36,640 nucleotides of DNA, taken from positions 1 through 36,640 of the forward strand of contig CAMAYN010000014.1 in the NCBI GenBank assembly GCA_945862285.1, read 5' to 3'. Position 1 is the first letter of the stretch, and the number at the start of each line of letters is the position of its first letter. The notes beneath the pieces were generated by a model. The model saw only the letters and a list, made by a program, of their open reading frames with translations. It did not search any database and was not told the origin of the DNA. Below, piece after piece: positions 10,701 to 17,268 of this stretch. Made by a program: the position numbers and the translations under genes. The DNA is from Akkermansia muciniphila (lineage in GTDB: Bacteria; Verrucomicrobiota; Verrucomicrobiia; Verrucomicrobiales; Akkermansiaceae).

Positions 10701-12517
10701 GGTTCGGGAATGACGGCTGCTTGCCAAAGAAGCTGAACCGGATCATTGAGCATGGATAATCGATCATACTCATGGAGTGTCGCACGATTGTATTCGCCTG
10801 CGGCTTGACCACCGTTGATCAGCGAGCCGAGCAGCGTCGCGAGCTTGGTATCACCAATGGCTACGGCGTGTTGATAAACGACTTCATATTGAAAATACGG
10901 TTGCCCACTCGAATCTCGATGGCCATCGCCGAAGCTAACTTGTTGGCCATTCGGGTAACGAAGCTCGCTAATCCGAGGCAAGCTTTTTGGGAAGTTCGGG
11001 TATTTATCAAGTAGGTTTAGGCTCGGGTTAAATCGATCCAACTGCACGAGGTGAGTGGAGCGGATGGAACCGACCGCGCCGGCATACTGCAGTGACTCTG
11101 GCCAAATATTTCCTTCGCTTTGGTAATGACGATAATCATACTCGAGTGACGCCTGACGCGATGTTCCCGTTGTGAGATAGACTTCAATCGCGGTATTGCG
11201 TTCGGTTGTGTTATCGAGGGCCAGTAAATTATTCAGCATGGCTGTTGCCATGAGAGCAGACCAGTTTGAGTCTCGTTGCCCGTGATCACGTGTGAGTTGA
11301 TAATATTTCCGAAAAACGGTCTGGGCATTGGTGAAGTTAAAATTGACGTTGGTCGCTTTTTTCACATCGTAAACTTGGTTTGTTAGAATCCATGGATGTA
11401 GGAGGTCATAAATGATGGGGAGCTGAACGGCATTGACCCGGGCCTCTTTGAGCAGATCGGTTTGGAAGATCCAGCCGCCGTTACCCGTACTTGTAGAGGC
11501 AGCAACTGGCACAAGCGTGGTAATGGTATTATGTAAAATATCCGCTGCGCAACGGGCATAGGCTTCATTTCCTGTTAGATAAAACAGAACAGCGCAATCT
11601 TGGGCATCGTTGAGCATTTGTTCGAGAATGAAACGTACCGTGCTTTCTGAATAGGCGGGTATGGTTTTCAATCGTGGAGTCGCGTCCGTCCAGTTGATGA
11701 CGGGAAGTTGACGTAAAAATGTATTACGATTCGCTTGATGGCTGGCGAAATCATTCGCAACGCGCGCGACGATTCCATTGTAAACAGATGTGGCCCATGG
11801 ATTACCGGCAATTTTGGCCAGAATATTCGCTTTTTCCGAATCTCTTACCCAAATAAACGGGCGAACATTGCCGCTGGGATTATTGTAGATGATACGCGGT
11901 GCGTTAGCGGAGGCGTTTGCTGATGTGATGGAAAAACTCGCCGCAACGGAGGGCGCGGAGTCGGGGCTCAGACGAATAAAAACGTATTGTCCCGCACCTG
12001 CGCCATTGGCGTATTGGGTGTTGAGGTAATTCCTCAAGGATGTTCCAGAGCTGTTTGTATAAATCGGACCATTGGCCGATGAACTGGTCAAAAAATCGTT
12101 CTGCAAGAGTGTCGCATCGCTGGGATCGACGGTCGTAGTTTGACCATAATAATCGGTGGCCAAGACAGTCGCCGATGCTCTACGGCCTAAGCCATAGAGA
12201 TCGACGTTTGGTGGTGTCGATGTTTTTGATGCGACCAATACGCGCAACGATGCTGATGAAAATGGATTGGAAACGGCTCCGAAGTTAGGTAGTTGAAAAA
12301 CCAACACGGGAGAACTTCCAGGGAGAGGGCTACCCGTAGAGCCTGCTACCAAGGTGGTATTTGATGATGATGCAAGGGTGCTATTCGATCGACTATCGGC
12401 ATCCTGAGATAACCCTTGCATGCTAGCGGAATCCGCAGAGCTGAGAAAAACGATTTGCCAAATCATGAACAAAATCAGCAATGAACTGCGGGAAAAATCG
12501 CTGATTTTGATATTCAT
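4784..12517 (-). CDS. Giant secreted heparinase II/III-like protein with autotransporter-associated beta-strand repeats
   Basis: A 2577-residue protein. Residues 1-33 form a Sec signal peptide. Residues 70-205 look like a beta-sandwich of DNRLRE/CBM96 type. Residues 215-600 are helical and resemble the alpha-toroid of alginate and heparin lyases. Residues 610-900 match a heparinase II/III-like beta-sandwich, including the His-rich HIHSHASG block near 648-655 and SYGDEDHEKYYR just after. From about 1060 to 2390 there are at least eight autotransporter-associated beta-strand repeats of the form LTKxGxGTxxLxGxxxYTGxTxI. The C-terminal 150 residues carry a DADADGVPNGVEYVLGG calcium-loop-like motif and end in FLRLKV, a tail common on secreted Verrucomicrobiota proteins. 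No autotransporter barrel is present. The protein is probably exported and cleaves uronate-containing polysaccharide by beta-elimination. The substrate cannot be told from sequence. Confidence 0.85.
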   Translation of the reverse strand: MNIKISDFSRSSLLILFMIWQIVFLSSADSASMQGLSQDADSRSNSTLASSSNTTLVAGSTGSPLPGSSPVLVFQLPNFGAVSNPFSSASLRVLVASKTSTPPNVDLYGLGRRASATVLATDYYGQTTTVDPSDATLLQNDFLTSSSANGPIYTNSSGTSLRNYLNTQYANGAGAGQYVFIRLSPDSAPSVAASFSITSANASANAPRIIYNNPSGNVRPFIWVRDSEKANILAKIAGNPWATSVYNGIVARVANDFASHQANRNTFLRQLPVINWTDATPRLKTIPAYSESTVRFILEQMLNDAQDCAVLFYLTGNEAYARCAADILHNTITTLVPVAASTSTGNGGWIFQTDLLKEARVNAVQLPIIYDLLHPWILTNQVYDVKKATNVNFNFTNAQTVFRKYYQLTRDHGQRDSNWSALMATAMLNNLLALDNTTERNTAIEVYLTTGTSRQASLEYDYRHYQSEGNIWPESLQYAGAVGSIRSTHLVQLDRFNPSLNLLDKYPNFPKSLPRISELRYPNGQQVSFGDGHRDSSGQPYFQYEVVYQHAVAIGDTKLATLLGSLINGGQAAGEYNRATLHEYDRLSMLNDPVQLLWQAAVIPEPSVFPELPRTDTLPYAGIALQRNESPTKDPNFGLMCFVGGAAHIHSHASGMSMEIYGAGHVMGAKSGRTSYGDEDHEKYYRLFAANNTVIVNGGSRGEGGWQDLSINTVQTVSMEPKVDVAPVSENYSFTCSSFADDRGALAEGTQQRTMAIVRTSPNSGYYVDFFRTRSTVTNRTATTLNGNVTNQYHDYIYRNFGDTAVELLADGSPLTTVSQPNRFANDIGDTYDQPGWRYFTNTRVSSPTNQAFRAKFSATVAGTPRYMNVHMPAVANREYAKVDSPAIVDAPSPYSSRVAPTLVIRQIGEAWEKAFATVYEPQLGNGTDTIRNVTTLTRGNVVCGVKVESTTGSRSQVQYVFSNPNPTETYTDSAFGITFKGRFGIISSNGDDSITLYLGDGSSIAYRGNSLATVSGTNSQAQARFSSGVTPVVTSNTAVIATPAPPPVGSMWIPTAAGSYSWNTATNWNPATIPNSMGYVARINSNITGNQTVNIDIPVTLGELALGDSSGNQTTTLQRGTNGSITFDQFDNATSFITRTAGGTGNVSIASNTNIILNDNLTVRTSGTSSGSLLTISGIISGIGKNLTKDSANFTLALAGQNTYSGSTKIVAGILSLENPLALQHSVLDSDLSLVGSATDGLRITVPTLTIGGLSGEKNFASLFTTTNNGRSALSDLTLNLATNQIHNYAGDISDGSAAMNLTKIGAGTQILTGNHSYTGSTTIAANGGELQIANGGSLGAGNYNAPISLGTNAMLHYSSSTTQNFSGAISGSGQLQKSNSDSTLTLSAANPSFTGTIIHNEGTLNLANSNAISAATSLTLSGTSILRTTIQNVICNAPVTIIDTPTIQAPDFGSGSTTSSVSLNSPLSGTGSIIFGATSTVANNSQQTILLNAASTYTGNTRLHPTGSNANLSVRIGINNALPITTVLSIDGSAGGGSGRSNTFDVNGFSQTVAGLSSVATSLRSQRVINSSTTPATFTINAAKDASFAGGINGSNLNLIKTGPARQTLSGSHTMTGTTTIADGILQGVTGGSLTNSPITVTSTTAALGVAITDNTKTWTCASVTTAAAGFLEFHFGNNLPSAVAPMTITGTATFSAAPHVRVIIDQALTTGTYPLMAWASTTGTLPTSLVILNSSGTNGLPDGSSASLTVSGNVLNLLITTLPFAVKANNANNLNLTTSWVNGTRPNATTTAVWNNTVTTANTTVLGANATWAGITINNPTGNVTINSGNTLTLGANATDINMDSATVGLTLNCAIALADAQVWRVAPSRTLTIGGVISGAYPITKEGAGTALLTAANTFTGNITLPANSGSFEIGGTSSLSAGIFSNSIEIGSNSTFRYNSSNALNISGELRGSGTLRKENSSLLTLSGANTTFSGLLSIHQGRVDLAHANALGEATAIEITGAAAVSSQLNEFTSYVPIVLSNDLTFSFGLNANARGTMRYSGLISGTGNVTFSTLNNSNNNLQTILLGEQNTYDGTTTITTANSGVTLTVRALQADTLPTTTILTLHGGNGAGSGRTVSFDLNGFDQTIAGLTNTTGLTLRNQRIFNTASQAATLTINNSTNFTYSGSISGNDLGINKTGSGTQTLAAANTHSGFTSVTEGILELTHSLAVQNSAIETTESIVGDATNGFKTTATVLTLGGLIGEKNLATIFTTTSGGYSNLTQLTLNPAAEVTCDYSGIITNGAAGMSVIKSGLGTQIFRNAHSYTGTTSILAGTLSLAKTNALPATPLTLGDATLAVGGFSQQLGTLDLTGDATLDLSQDATLQFADSSTINWTDFPTSPTATTLVIKGKWISGQSIRFGTNASGLSATQLASISAEGYGTFSLNSNGYLVATPLASYANWSAIHANNQLANLDADADGVPNGVEYVLGGSHVTHDRHLLPTLSKIGDNYLYRFIRNRSSIDPATTLFIETSPDLQSWPNSYFIPLTQEAAEPNISILSDEPQQGQDTISFTLPASEPTSFLRLKVVIP

Positions 12518-12584
12518 TCGAAAGGCAGTATGGTGAAGCGATGAGTCTCGAATGTGGATCCGGTATTTCTGTTAGAAGTTCAAC

Positions 12585-13916
12585 TTAGGCTTTTTTTGCC
12601 AGTAAAGAATCTAGGACAGTTCCGCCGTCACAAATCTCAATGGGGCGATCCCCCGGTGCCATCAATTCCTTATCGGCATTGATACCGATTTGATGATATA
12701 TCGTAGTCGCTAGATCAGAAACACTTACCGGATCGTTTTCTGGCTCTCCGCCAAGAGCATCGGAACTTCCATGAACATAACCCTGTTTGAAGCCACCACC
12801 CGCAATGACGGTGGAAAAAACGCGAGGCCAGTGATCACGTCCGCCCGTAGGATTGATTTTCGGCGTGCGACCAAATTCCGTGGTAATCATCACAAGCGTG
12901 GAATCCAGCATACCACGCCGATCGAGATCTCGAATTAAGGCCGCTATAGCTTGATCTGTACGCGGTAAATTCCCCTCGATACCGGCTTTGATGTTATCAT
13001 GATGATCCCAACTACCAGTGGTGAGAGAAACGAATCGCACACCCGCTTCGACAAGACGTCGTGCGAGAATCATGCGTTGCCCGGCTTCATTTTTTCCGTA
13101 TTCGTTGCGAAGTGCCTCAGGTTCAGCTTCGAGATTAAATGCCTCACGTGCTTGCTGGGATGAAATCAGCTTGTATGCGTGTTGGTAAAAAGCATCCATC
13201 GAGTCGAGGGCATCTGATTTTTCCATGGAGCGGAAATGCTCATCGACAGAGGCAAGAAGTGATCGACGACGAGCAAAACGCTCATCACTGACGCCATTGG
13301 GGAGGTGTAAATCACGGACTTTAAAGCCTTTTTGTGCGGGATCTGCTCCTAAGGCAAAGGGGCCGAAGGCAGAAGATAAATAGCCAGAATTGGCAAATTC
13401 ATTCGGCACGGAAGGCACACATACATACGGTGGTAAATTATTGCGTGGGCCGAGTTCATGGGAGATGACCGAGCCGATGGACGGATATTCCACAGCAGGC
13501 GATGGCCGATAGCCGGTAAACATGTTGTGCGTGCCGCGTTCATGCGCCGCTTCGCCATGAGTCATGGAACGAATGATCGTCAATTTATCGGCAATCTGTG
13601 ACGTATGTTTCATAAACTGCCCGAACTGAACGCCTTTAAGCTTGGTATCGATGGCACCAAATGGCCCACGATACTCCGCTGGAGCAAGAGGTTTCGGGTC
13701 GAAGGATTCTTGATGAGAAAGACCACCGGGTAGGAAAATATGGATGACTCCTTTGGCAATGCCCTCCTTCGATTCATAAAATTTCTGCGCTGCCAGTGCT
13801 TGGTTTTTCAAAAAGCCTGGCAGTGACAAGCCAAGACCTCCTAGCAGACCTACGTAGAGGAATTCCCTGCGAGAGGAGTAATGTTCCAGAGGATTACCAG
13901 GACAGCGATGTTTCAT
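12585..13916 (-). CDS. DUF1501 family protein, Tat-exported
   Basis: A 443-residue protein with a twin-arginine signal: SSRREFL at residues 14-20 followed by a glycine- and leucine-rich hydrophobic core and an ALAAQ cleavage region. The body matches DUF1501, a sulfatase/alkaline-phosphatase-fold family abundant in Planctomycetes and Verrucomicrobia. Visible blocks are HIFLPGGLSHQESFDPKP, MTHGEAAHERGTHNMFTGY and a C-terminal TTEFGRTPKINPTGGRDHWP. Tat export implies folding in the cytoplasm, often with a cofactor or metal, before release into the periplasm. DUF1501 genes usually sit beside a DUF1549/DUF1553 cytochrome-like gene, but none is present here. The upstream leader has a purine-rich AAAGGAG 19 nt before the ATG, too far for ordinary ribosome binding. 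The reaction is unknown. Confidence 0.9.
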   Translation of the reverse strand: MKHRCPGNPLEHYSSRREFLYVGLLGGLGLSLPGFLKNQALAAQKFYESKEGIAKGVIHIFLPGGLSHQESFDPKPLAPAEYRGPFGAIDTKLKGVQFGQFMKHTSQIADKLTIIRSMTHGEAAHERGTHNMFTGYRPSPAVEYPSIGSVISHELGPRNNLPPYVCVPSVPNEFANSGYLSSAFGPFALGADPAQKGFKVRDLHLPNGVSDERFARRRSLLASVDEHFRSMEKSDALDSMDAFYQHAYKLISSQQAREAFNLEAEPEALRNEYGKNEAGQRMILARRLVEAGVRFVSLTTGSWDHHDNIKAGIEGNLPRTDQAIAALIRDLDRRGMLDSTLVMITTEFGRTPKINPTGGRDHWPRVFSTVIAGGGFKQGYVHGSSDALGGEPENDPVSVSDLATTIYHQIGINADKELMAPGDRPIEICDGGTVLDSLLAKKA

Positions 13917-14000
13917 AACGATGGTTTTTTTGTTACTCCTTTCTTACGAAAGGAAAGAGGAAAAATATCATCGTTGTAAAAAATAGCCAGAAAAAGAAAA

Positions 14001-14021
14001 GACCAAGAGTTCCTCGCGGTC
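14001..14021 (-). terminator. Possible terminator after pdhB
   Basis: An imperfect hairpin (GACC...GAG paired with CTC...GGTC, two internal mismatches) is followed on the minus strand by TTTTCTTTTT. It lies 25 bp after the pdhB stop and would end the pdhA-pdhB transcript. Stem quality is modest. Confidence 0.4.
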
Positions 14022-14045
14022 ATTCCTTTTTTTCATTTTGTTGAA

Positions 14046-15029
14046 TTACGCAATCGTCAATACTTTTTCAACGATACGGCGCGGATTCGGCAACTGCTCA
14101 TCCTCGATATAAGGCGAATAAATTGCGGGTGCATCCAAGGAGCAAACACGTTTGATCGGTGCATCAAGGTCATCGAAGCAATGATCTTGGATCAATGTGG
14201 CAACCATGGCAGAAACTCCGCCAAAGCCCTTGGATTCATCGACGAGAACGACGCGATGTGTCTTACGAACGGTGCGCAAAATTGCGTCTTGATCCAAGGG
14301 GCGAATACTGCGCAAATCAAGAACGTCGCAGGAAATATTGTGCTCTTTTTGCAAGGTTTCGGCAGCTTCAAGGCAATGAAGTACGGAACGACCGTGGGCA
14401 ATCAAAGAAAGATCAGACCCCTCACGCTTCAAGTCAGCCACGCCTAGTGGAATAACATGATCACCATCGGAAAGGTCCGGAACAGGTCCGGTATTTCCAT
14501 ACAACTTGGTATTTTCCATGAAGAAAACTGGATCGTTGTCGCGGATCGCCGACTTGATTAGGCCTTTCACATCATAAGGTGTCGCTGGTGCAACAACTTT
14601 GATTCCTGGAAACGCGGCAAACAAACCTTCCGGTATGTGTGAGTGAGTCGCTCCTACGCTAGTGCCGCCGTTGGCGGGTCCACGGACTACGATTGGGCAG
14701 TTGATTTTTCCACCGGACATGTATCGTACGCAACCAGCATTGTTGACCATTTGGTCGAAAGCGACGGAATGAAATGACCAGAACATCAGCTCCATAACGG
14801 GGCGAACCCCCAGCATGGAGGCGCCAATGCCCATACCAATGAAGCCCGCTTCGGAAATAGGAGTATCAACGATGCGCTTATCGCCCCATTTTTTCCAAAG
14901 TCCTTCGGTGACTTTGTAAGCACCGTTGTATTGAGCAACTTCTTCTCCCATGATGACTACATTTTCATCACGTGCTAATTCCTCATCCAATCCCTCGCGG
15001 AGTGCTTCTCTGTATGTCAGTGTACGCAT
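14046..15029 (-). CDS. pdhB: Pyruvate dehydrogenase E1 component, beta subunit
   Basis: A 327-residue protein of usual length for the beta subunit of the alpha2beta2 2-oxoacid dehydrogenase E1. It has the N-terminal LTYREALREGLDEELARDENVVIMGEEV region, the VDTPISEAGFIGMGIGASMLG block and the C-terminal LRSIRPLDQDAILRTVRKTHRVVLVDE segment of the transketolase C domain. With the alpha subunit it decarboxylates pyruvate using thiamine diphosphate and acetylates the E2 lipoyl domain, feeding acetyl-CoA to the TCA cycle. It lies 56 bp after pdhA on the same strand, so the two are almost certainly cotranscribed. E2 and E3 genes are not in the window. A branched-chain 2-oxoacid substrate cannot be excluded from sequence alone, but the close match and pairing favour pyruvate. 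Confidence 0.93.
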   Translation of the reverse strand: MRTLTYREALREGLDEELARDENVVIMGEEVAQYNGAYKVTEGLWKKWGDKRIVDTPISEAGFIGMGIGASMLGVRPVMELMFWSFHSVAFDQMVNNAGCVRYMSGGKINCPIVVRGPANGGTSVGATHSHIPEGLFAAFPGIKVVAPATPYDVKGLIKSAIRDNDPVFFMENTKLYGNTGPVPDLSDGDHVIPLGVADLKREGSDLSLIAHGRSVLHCLEAAETLQKEHNISCDVLDLRSIRPLDQDAILRTVRKTHRVVLVDESKGFGGVSAMVATLIQDHCFDDLDAPIKRVCSLDAPAIYSPYIEDEQLPNPRRIVEKVLTIA

Positions 15030-15085
15030 AATATTTTAAGCAAATTCGTTGTAAAAAAGTATCCTGATTTGTAAGGAAAAATTGA

Positions 15086-16168
15086 TTAGTCGTTAAAAAA
15101 ATGGCGACCGGTTGCTCCCGCAGTTGTCCGGTTATCCACTTCCCAATAAACATCGTCCATGATGTCGGATACGGTAGGTGCGGGAGAATCATCAGCAAAT
15201 TGCACTGCTGCTTGCGCTTCTGTCTGCGCTGCTTTTTTGATCGCATCAGCCTGCTCTGCAATGAAAACACCTTCCTCAATCAAACGCTGACGGAAAGTAC
15301 TTATGGGATCGTGATTATTTTTGTAGTTTTCGATTTCCTCGGGACTGCGGTATTTTTTGGCATTCGCATCTGCTACGCTATGTCCATAATAACGATAAGT
15401 ATTGATCTCAAGGATCGTAGGACGGGATTCGTTTCTCGCGCGATCCATCGCAATTTGTGTTTTGGCACGAACTTCGTAAAGATCAGAACCATTCACCACA
15501 TCCCACTCCATATCGTATGCTTCAGCGCGCTGCGCAAGGCAACCACGATAAGCGGAAGAACGCTTTTGGGAAGTTCCCATCGAATAACCATTGTTTTCGA
15601 TGACGTAAATGACGGGTAATTCGAAAAGTGAAGCAAGGTTCAGAGATTCATGATACGCCCCTTGGTTGACGGCACCATCACCCAAATAGCAAAGAGCCAC
15701 GCCATTCAGACCTTTGTATTTCAATCCGTATGCCAACCCTAAACCGAGAGGTGTCTGACCAGCCACAATACCGTGACCGCCCCAGAAATTTTTATCGGGA
15801 GCAAAAAGGTGCATCGAGCCCCCCTTCCCTTTGGCTGATCCAGTAGCTTTACCGAACAATTCTGCCATACATTCATTCATGCCCATGCCCGACGCAAGAC
15901 CATGTCCATGGCATCGATACGCGGTGACCGTATGATCATTGACACCACACAGAGAAATCGTGCCAACTGCAACAGATTCTTGACCGATGTACAGGTGCAA
16001 AAATCCACCCATGCGTCCCGCGTTGTAGTATTTCAGAGCCGTTTGCTCAAATACACGAATGCGAGTCATCTGTGTAAACAGATCGATTTTATTTTCGGCT
16101 GTTAAAGCGCGATTGATCGGAGAACTTGCGAAGTCCAGTCGTGAATAGTTCGAGGCAGCAAATGACAT
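15086..16168 (-). CDS. pdhA: Pyruvate dehydrogenase E1 component, alpha subunit
   Basis: A 360-residue protein carrying the thiamine diphosphate motif, which starts at GDGAVNQGAYHES and ends at ENNGYSMGTS about 28 residues later. It also has the GGHGIVAGQTPLGLGLAYG block and the RYYGHSVADANAKKYRSPEEI phosphorylation-loop region. It forms the catalytic E1 with the beta subunit encoded downstream. I start it at ATG 16168 (MSFAASNY). The frame stays open upstream to 16360, but that extension overlaps the DUF6580 gene, is Cys-rich and does not look like family sequence. The start lies 17 bp after the DUF6580 stop, so that gene may share the transcript. No Shine-Dalgarno sequence is visible. Confidence 0.93.
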   Translation of the reverse strand: MSFAASNYSRLDFASSPINRALTAENKIDLFTQMTRIRVFEQTALKYYNAGRMGGFLHLYIGQESVAVGTISLCGVNDHTVTAYRCHGHGLASGMGMNECMAELFGKATGSAKGKGGSMHLFAPDKNFWGGHGIVAGQTPLGLGLAYGLKYKGLNGVALCYLGDGAVNQGAYHESLNLASLFELPVIYVIENNGYSMGTSQKRSSAYRGCLAQRAEAYDMEWDVVNGSDLYEVRAKTQIAMDRARNESRPTILEINTYRYYGHSVADANAKKYRSPEEIENYKNNHDPISTFRQRLIEEGVFIAEQADAIKKAAQTEAQAAVQFADDSPAPTVSDIMDDVYWEVDNRTTAGATGRHFFND

Positions 16169-16185
16169 AATTGATGTGAGGTAGT

Positions 16186-16755
16186 TTATCCTTTGATAAG
16201 TTCGTTTCGCGGACGCAGGGTATATGGGGAATAGCGCTGAATCGCAAGCATAAAAAGTGCTGTAAAAATCATATTTGAAGCAACAAGATTGCGTAAGAAT
16301 ATCCACGTTGGCGCATAACCAGCAGGGCCTGTCCACTGTGCATGCAGGAATCCATCCCAAGTTTTTGTGTAAAGATCTGTCATGACAAAAAAACTAAACG
16401 TATTGGTAATCAAGTGAAATAATAATCCAGCAGCAATCGCAAAAGATTGCGCGCGGAGGATAGATGGATATTTTCTAACCCATGGCACGAGCACAAGAGC
16501 AGCGACAAAACCAATGAGTGTAGCAAATTCATTCCATCCAAAGAGAGGAAGATCGTAGCAGAAATTCATCAATGGATTCGAAATGAACCATGCGAGAGCA
16601 GGTAAGATCCATTGACGCGAACCTCGGAGAAAAATTAAACTACACAGTAAAAATGCTGGCAAAGGAGTAAAATTGTTCAGCCCGATACGACTGGCCATCA
16701 ACCGGAAGACAATGAATATGGTGAAAAGTAACAAAGACGGCAACCACTGACGCAT
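16186..16755 (-). CDS. DUF6580 family integral membrane protein
   Basis: About 189 residues from ATG 16755 (MRQWLPS). A GTG at 16767 would add four residues. Five or six hydrophobic segments fill most of the length, so it is an inner-membrane protein. The NFTPLPAFLLCSLIF segment and the C-terminal GLLFHLITNTFSFFV...PTWIFLRNLVASNMIFTALF region fit DUF6580, annotated as putative transport proteins. Substrate and mechanism are unknown. It precedes pdhA by 17 bp and diverges from cdd, so it is probably the first gene of a DUF6580-pdhA-pdhB transcript. A link to pyruvate metabolism or a cofactor such as thiamine is possible but not shown. Confidence 0.65.
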   Translation of the reverse strand: MRQWLPSLLLFTIFIVFRLMASRIGLNNFTPLPAFLLCSLIFLRGSRQWILPALAWFISNPLMNFCYDLPLFGWNEFATLIGFVAALVLVPWVRKYPSILRAQSFAIAAGLLFHLITNTFSFFVMTDLYTKTWDGFLHAQWTGPAGYAPTWIFLRNLVASNMIFTALFMLAIQRYSPYTLRPRNELIKG

Positions 16756-16803
16756 GCATGAAAACACTATATTTTCCGCGTTCTGACCAGTAAAAAATCA
16801 TTA

Positions 16804-16832
16804 TTTACCAACTGGGCTTTACTGCTTATACT
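16804..16832 (+). promoter_or_regulatory. Candidate sigma-70-type promoter of cdd, possibly leaderless
   Basis: TTTACC (16804-16809, four of six matches to TTGACA) and TATACT (16827-16832, five of six matches to TATAAT) are separated by exactly 17 bp. The -10 box ends only 6 bp before the cdd ATG at 16839, so transcription would begin at or next to the start codon, giving a leaderless mRNA. Confidence 0.45.
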
Positions 16833-16838
16833 TTGCGT

Positions 16839-17225
16839 ATGGAAGATTCTCACCTCATGCATAGCGCCTGGCAGACGCGAGCAAATGCTCATGCTCCCTA
16901 CTCCCAATTTCAAGTTGGTGCTGCTGTAGAAACGTGTGACGGAAAAGTTTTCTCTGGTTGTAACGTTGAGAATCTTTCATTTGGGCTAACTATTTGCGCG
17001 GAGCGCGTTGCGATTTTTTCCGCCGTAGCCGCGGGGCATCGCGACTTTTCGCGTATCGTCGTAGTAGCCGATACAGATCAACCTATCTCTCCCTGTGGTG
17101 CATGCCGACAAGTCATGGCAGAGTTTTCCATTCCGGAAGTCATTCTAGCCAATCGCCACCAACAACTCAGATTCACTTTAGAAGAGCTTCTGCCACGCGC
17201 CTCCACAGGTATTTTAAATCGATAA
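16839..17225 (+). CDS. cdd: Cytidine deaminase
   Basis: A 128-residue protein of normal length for the small tetrameric zinc cytidine deaminases of pyrimidine salvage, which convert cytidine and deoxycytidine to the uridine forms. All catalytic elements are visible: CNVEN (41-45) for ribose contact, CAE (53-55) with one zinc Cys and the proton-shuttling Glu, and PCGAC (85-89) with the other two zinc Cys. I start at ATG 16839. A TTG six bases earlier is possible but less likely. The start lies 6 bp from a good -10 box, which suggests a leaderless message. mnmG follows after 43 bp on the same strand, with a parS site in the gap. Confidence 0.93.
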   Translation: MEDSHLMHSAWQTRANAHAPYSQFQVGAAVETCDGKVFSGCNVENLSFGLTICAERVAIFSAVAAGHRDFSRIVVVADTDQPISPCGACRQVMAEFSIPEVILANRHQQLRFTLEELLPRASTGILNR

Positions 17226-17241
17226 TGTTCCACGTGGAACA
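17226..17241. other. parS site 1 (ParB-binding palindrome)
   Basis: The perfect 16-bp palindrome TGTTCCACGTGGAACA matches the ParB consensus TGTTNCACGTGAAACA except for one A-to-G change that makes it fully symmetric, as in the Pseudomonas-type parS. It overlaps the end of the cdd-mnmG gap. ParB loading here would seed chromosome partitioning and SMC recruitment, and such sites cluster near replication origins. Confidence 0.85.
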
Positions 17242-17268
17242 GACTTTTCCACTTTATAGATCTTTCCC

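Noticed and set aside
16169-16360. N-terminal extension of the pdhA frame
   Set aside because: It overlaps the DUF6580 gene, is Cys-rich and lacks family similarity. ATG 16168 gives the normal length.
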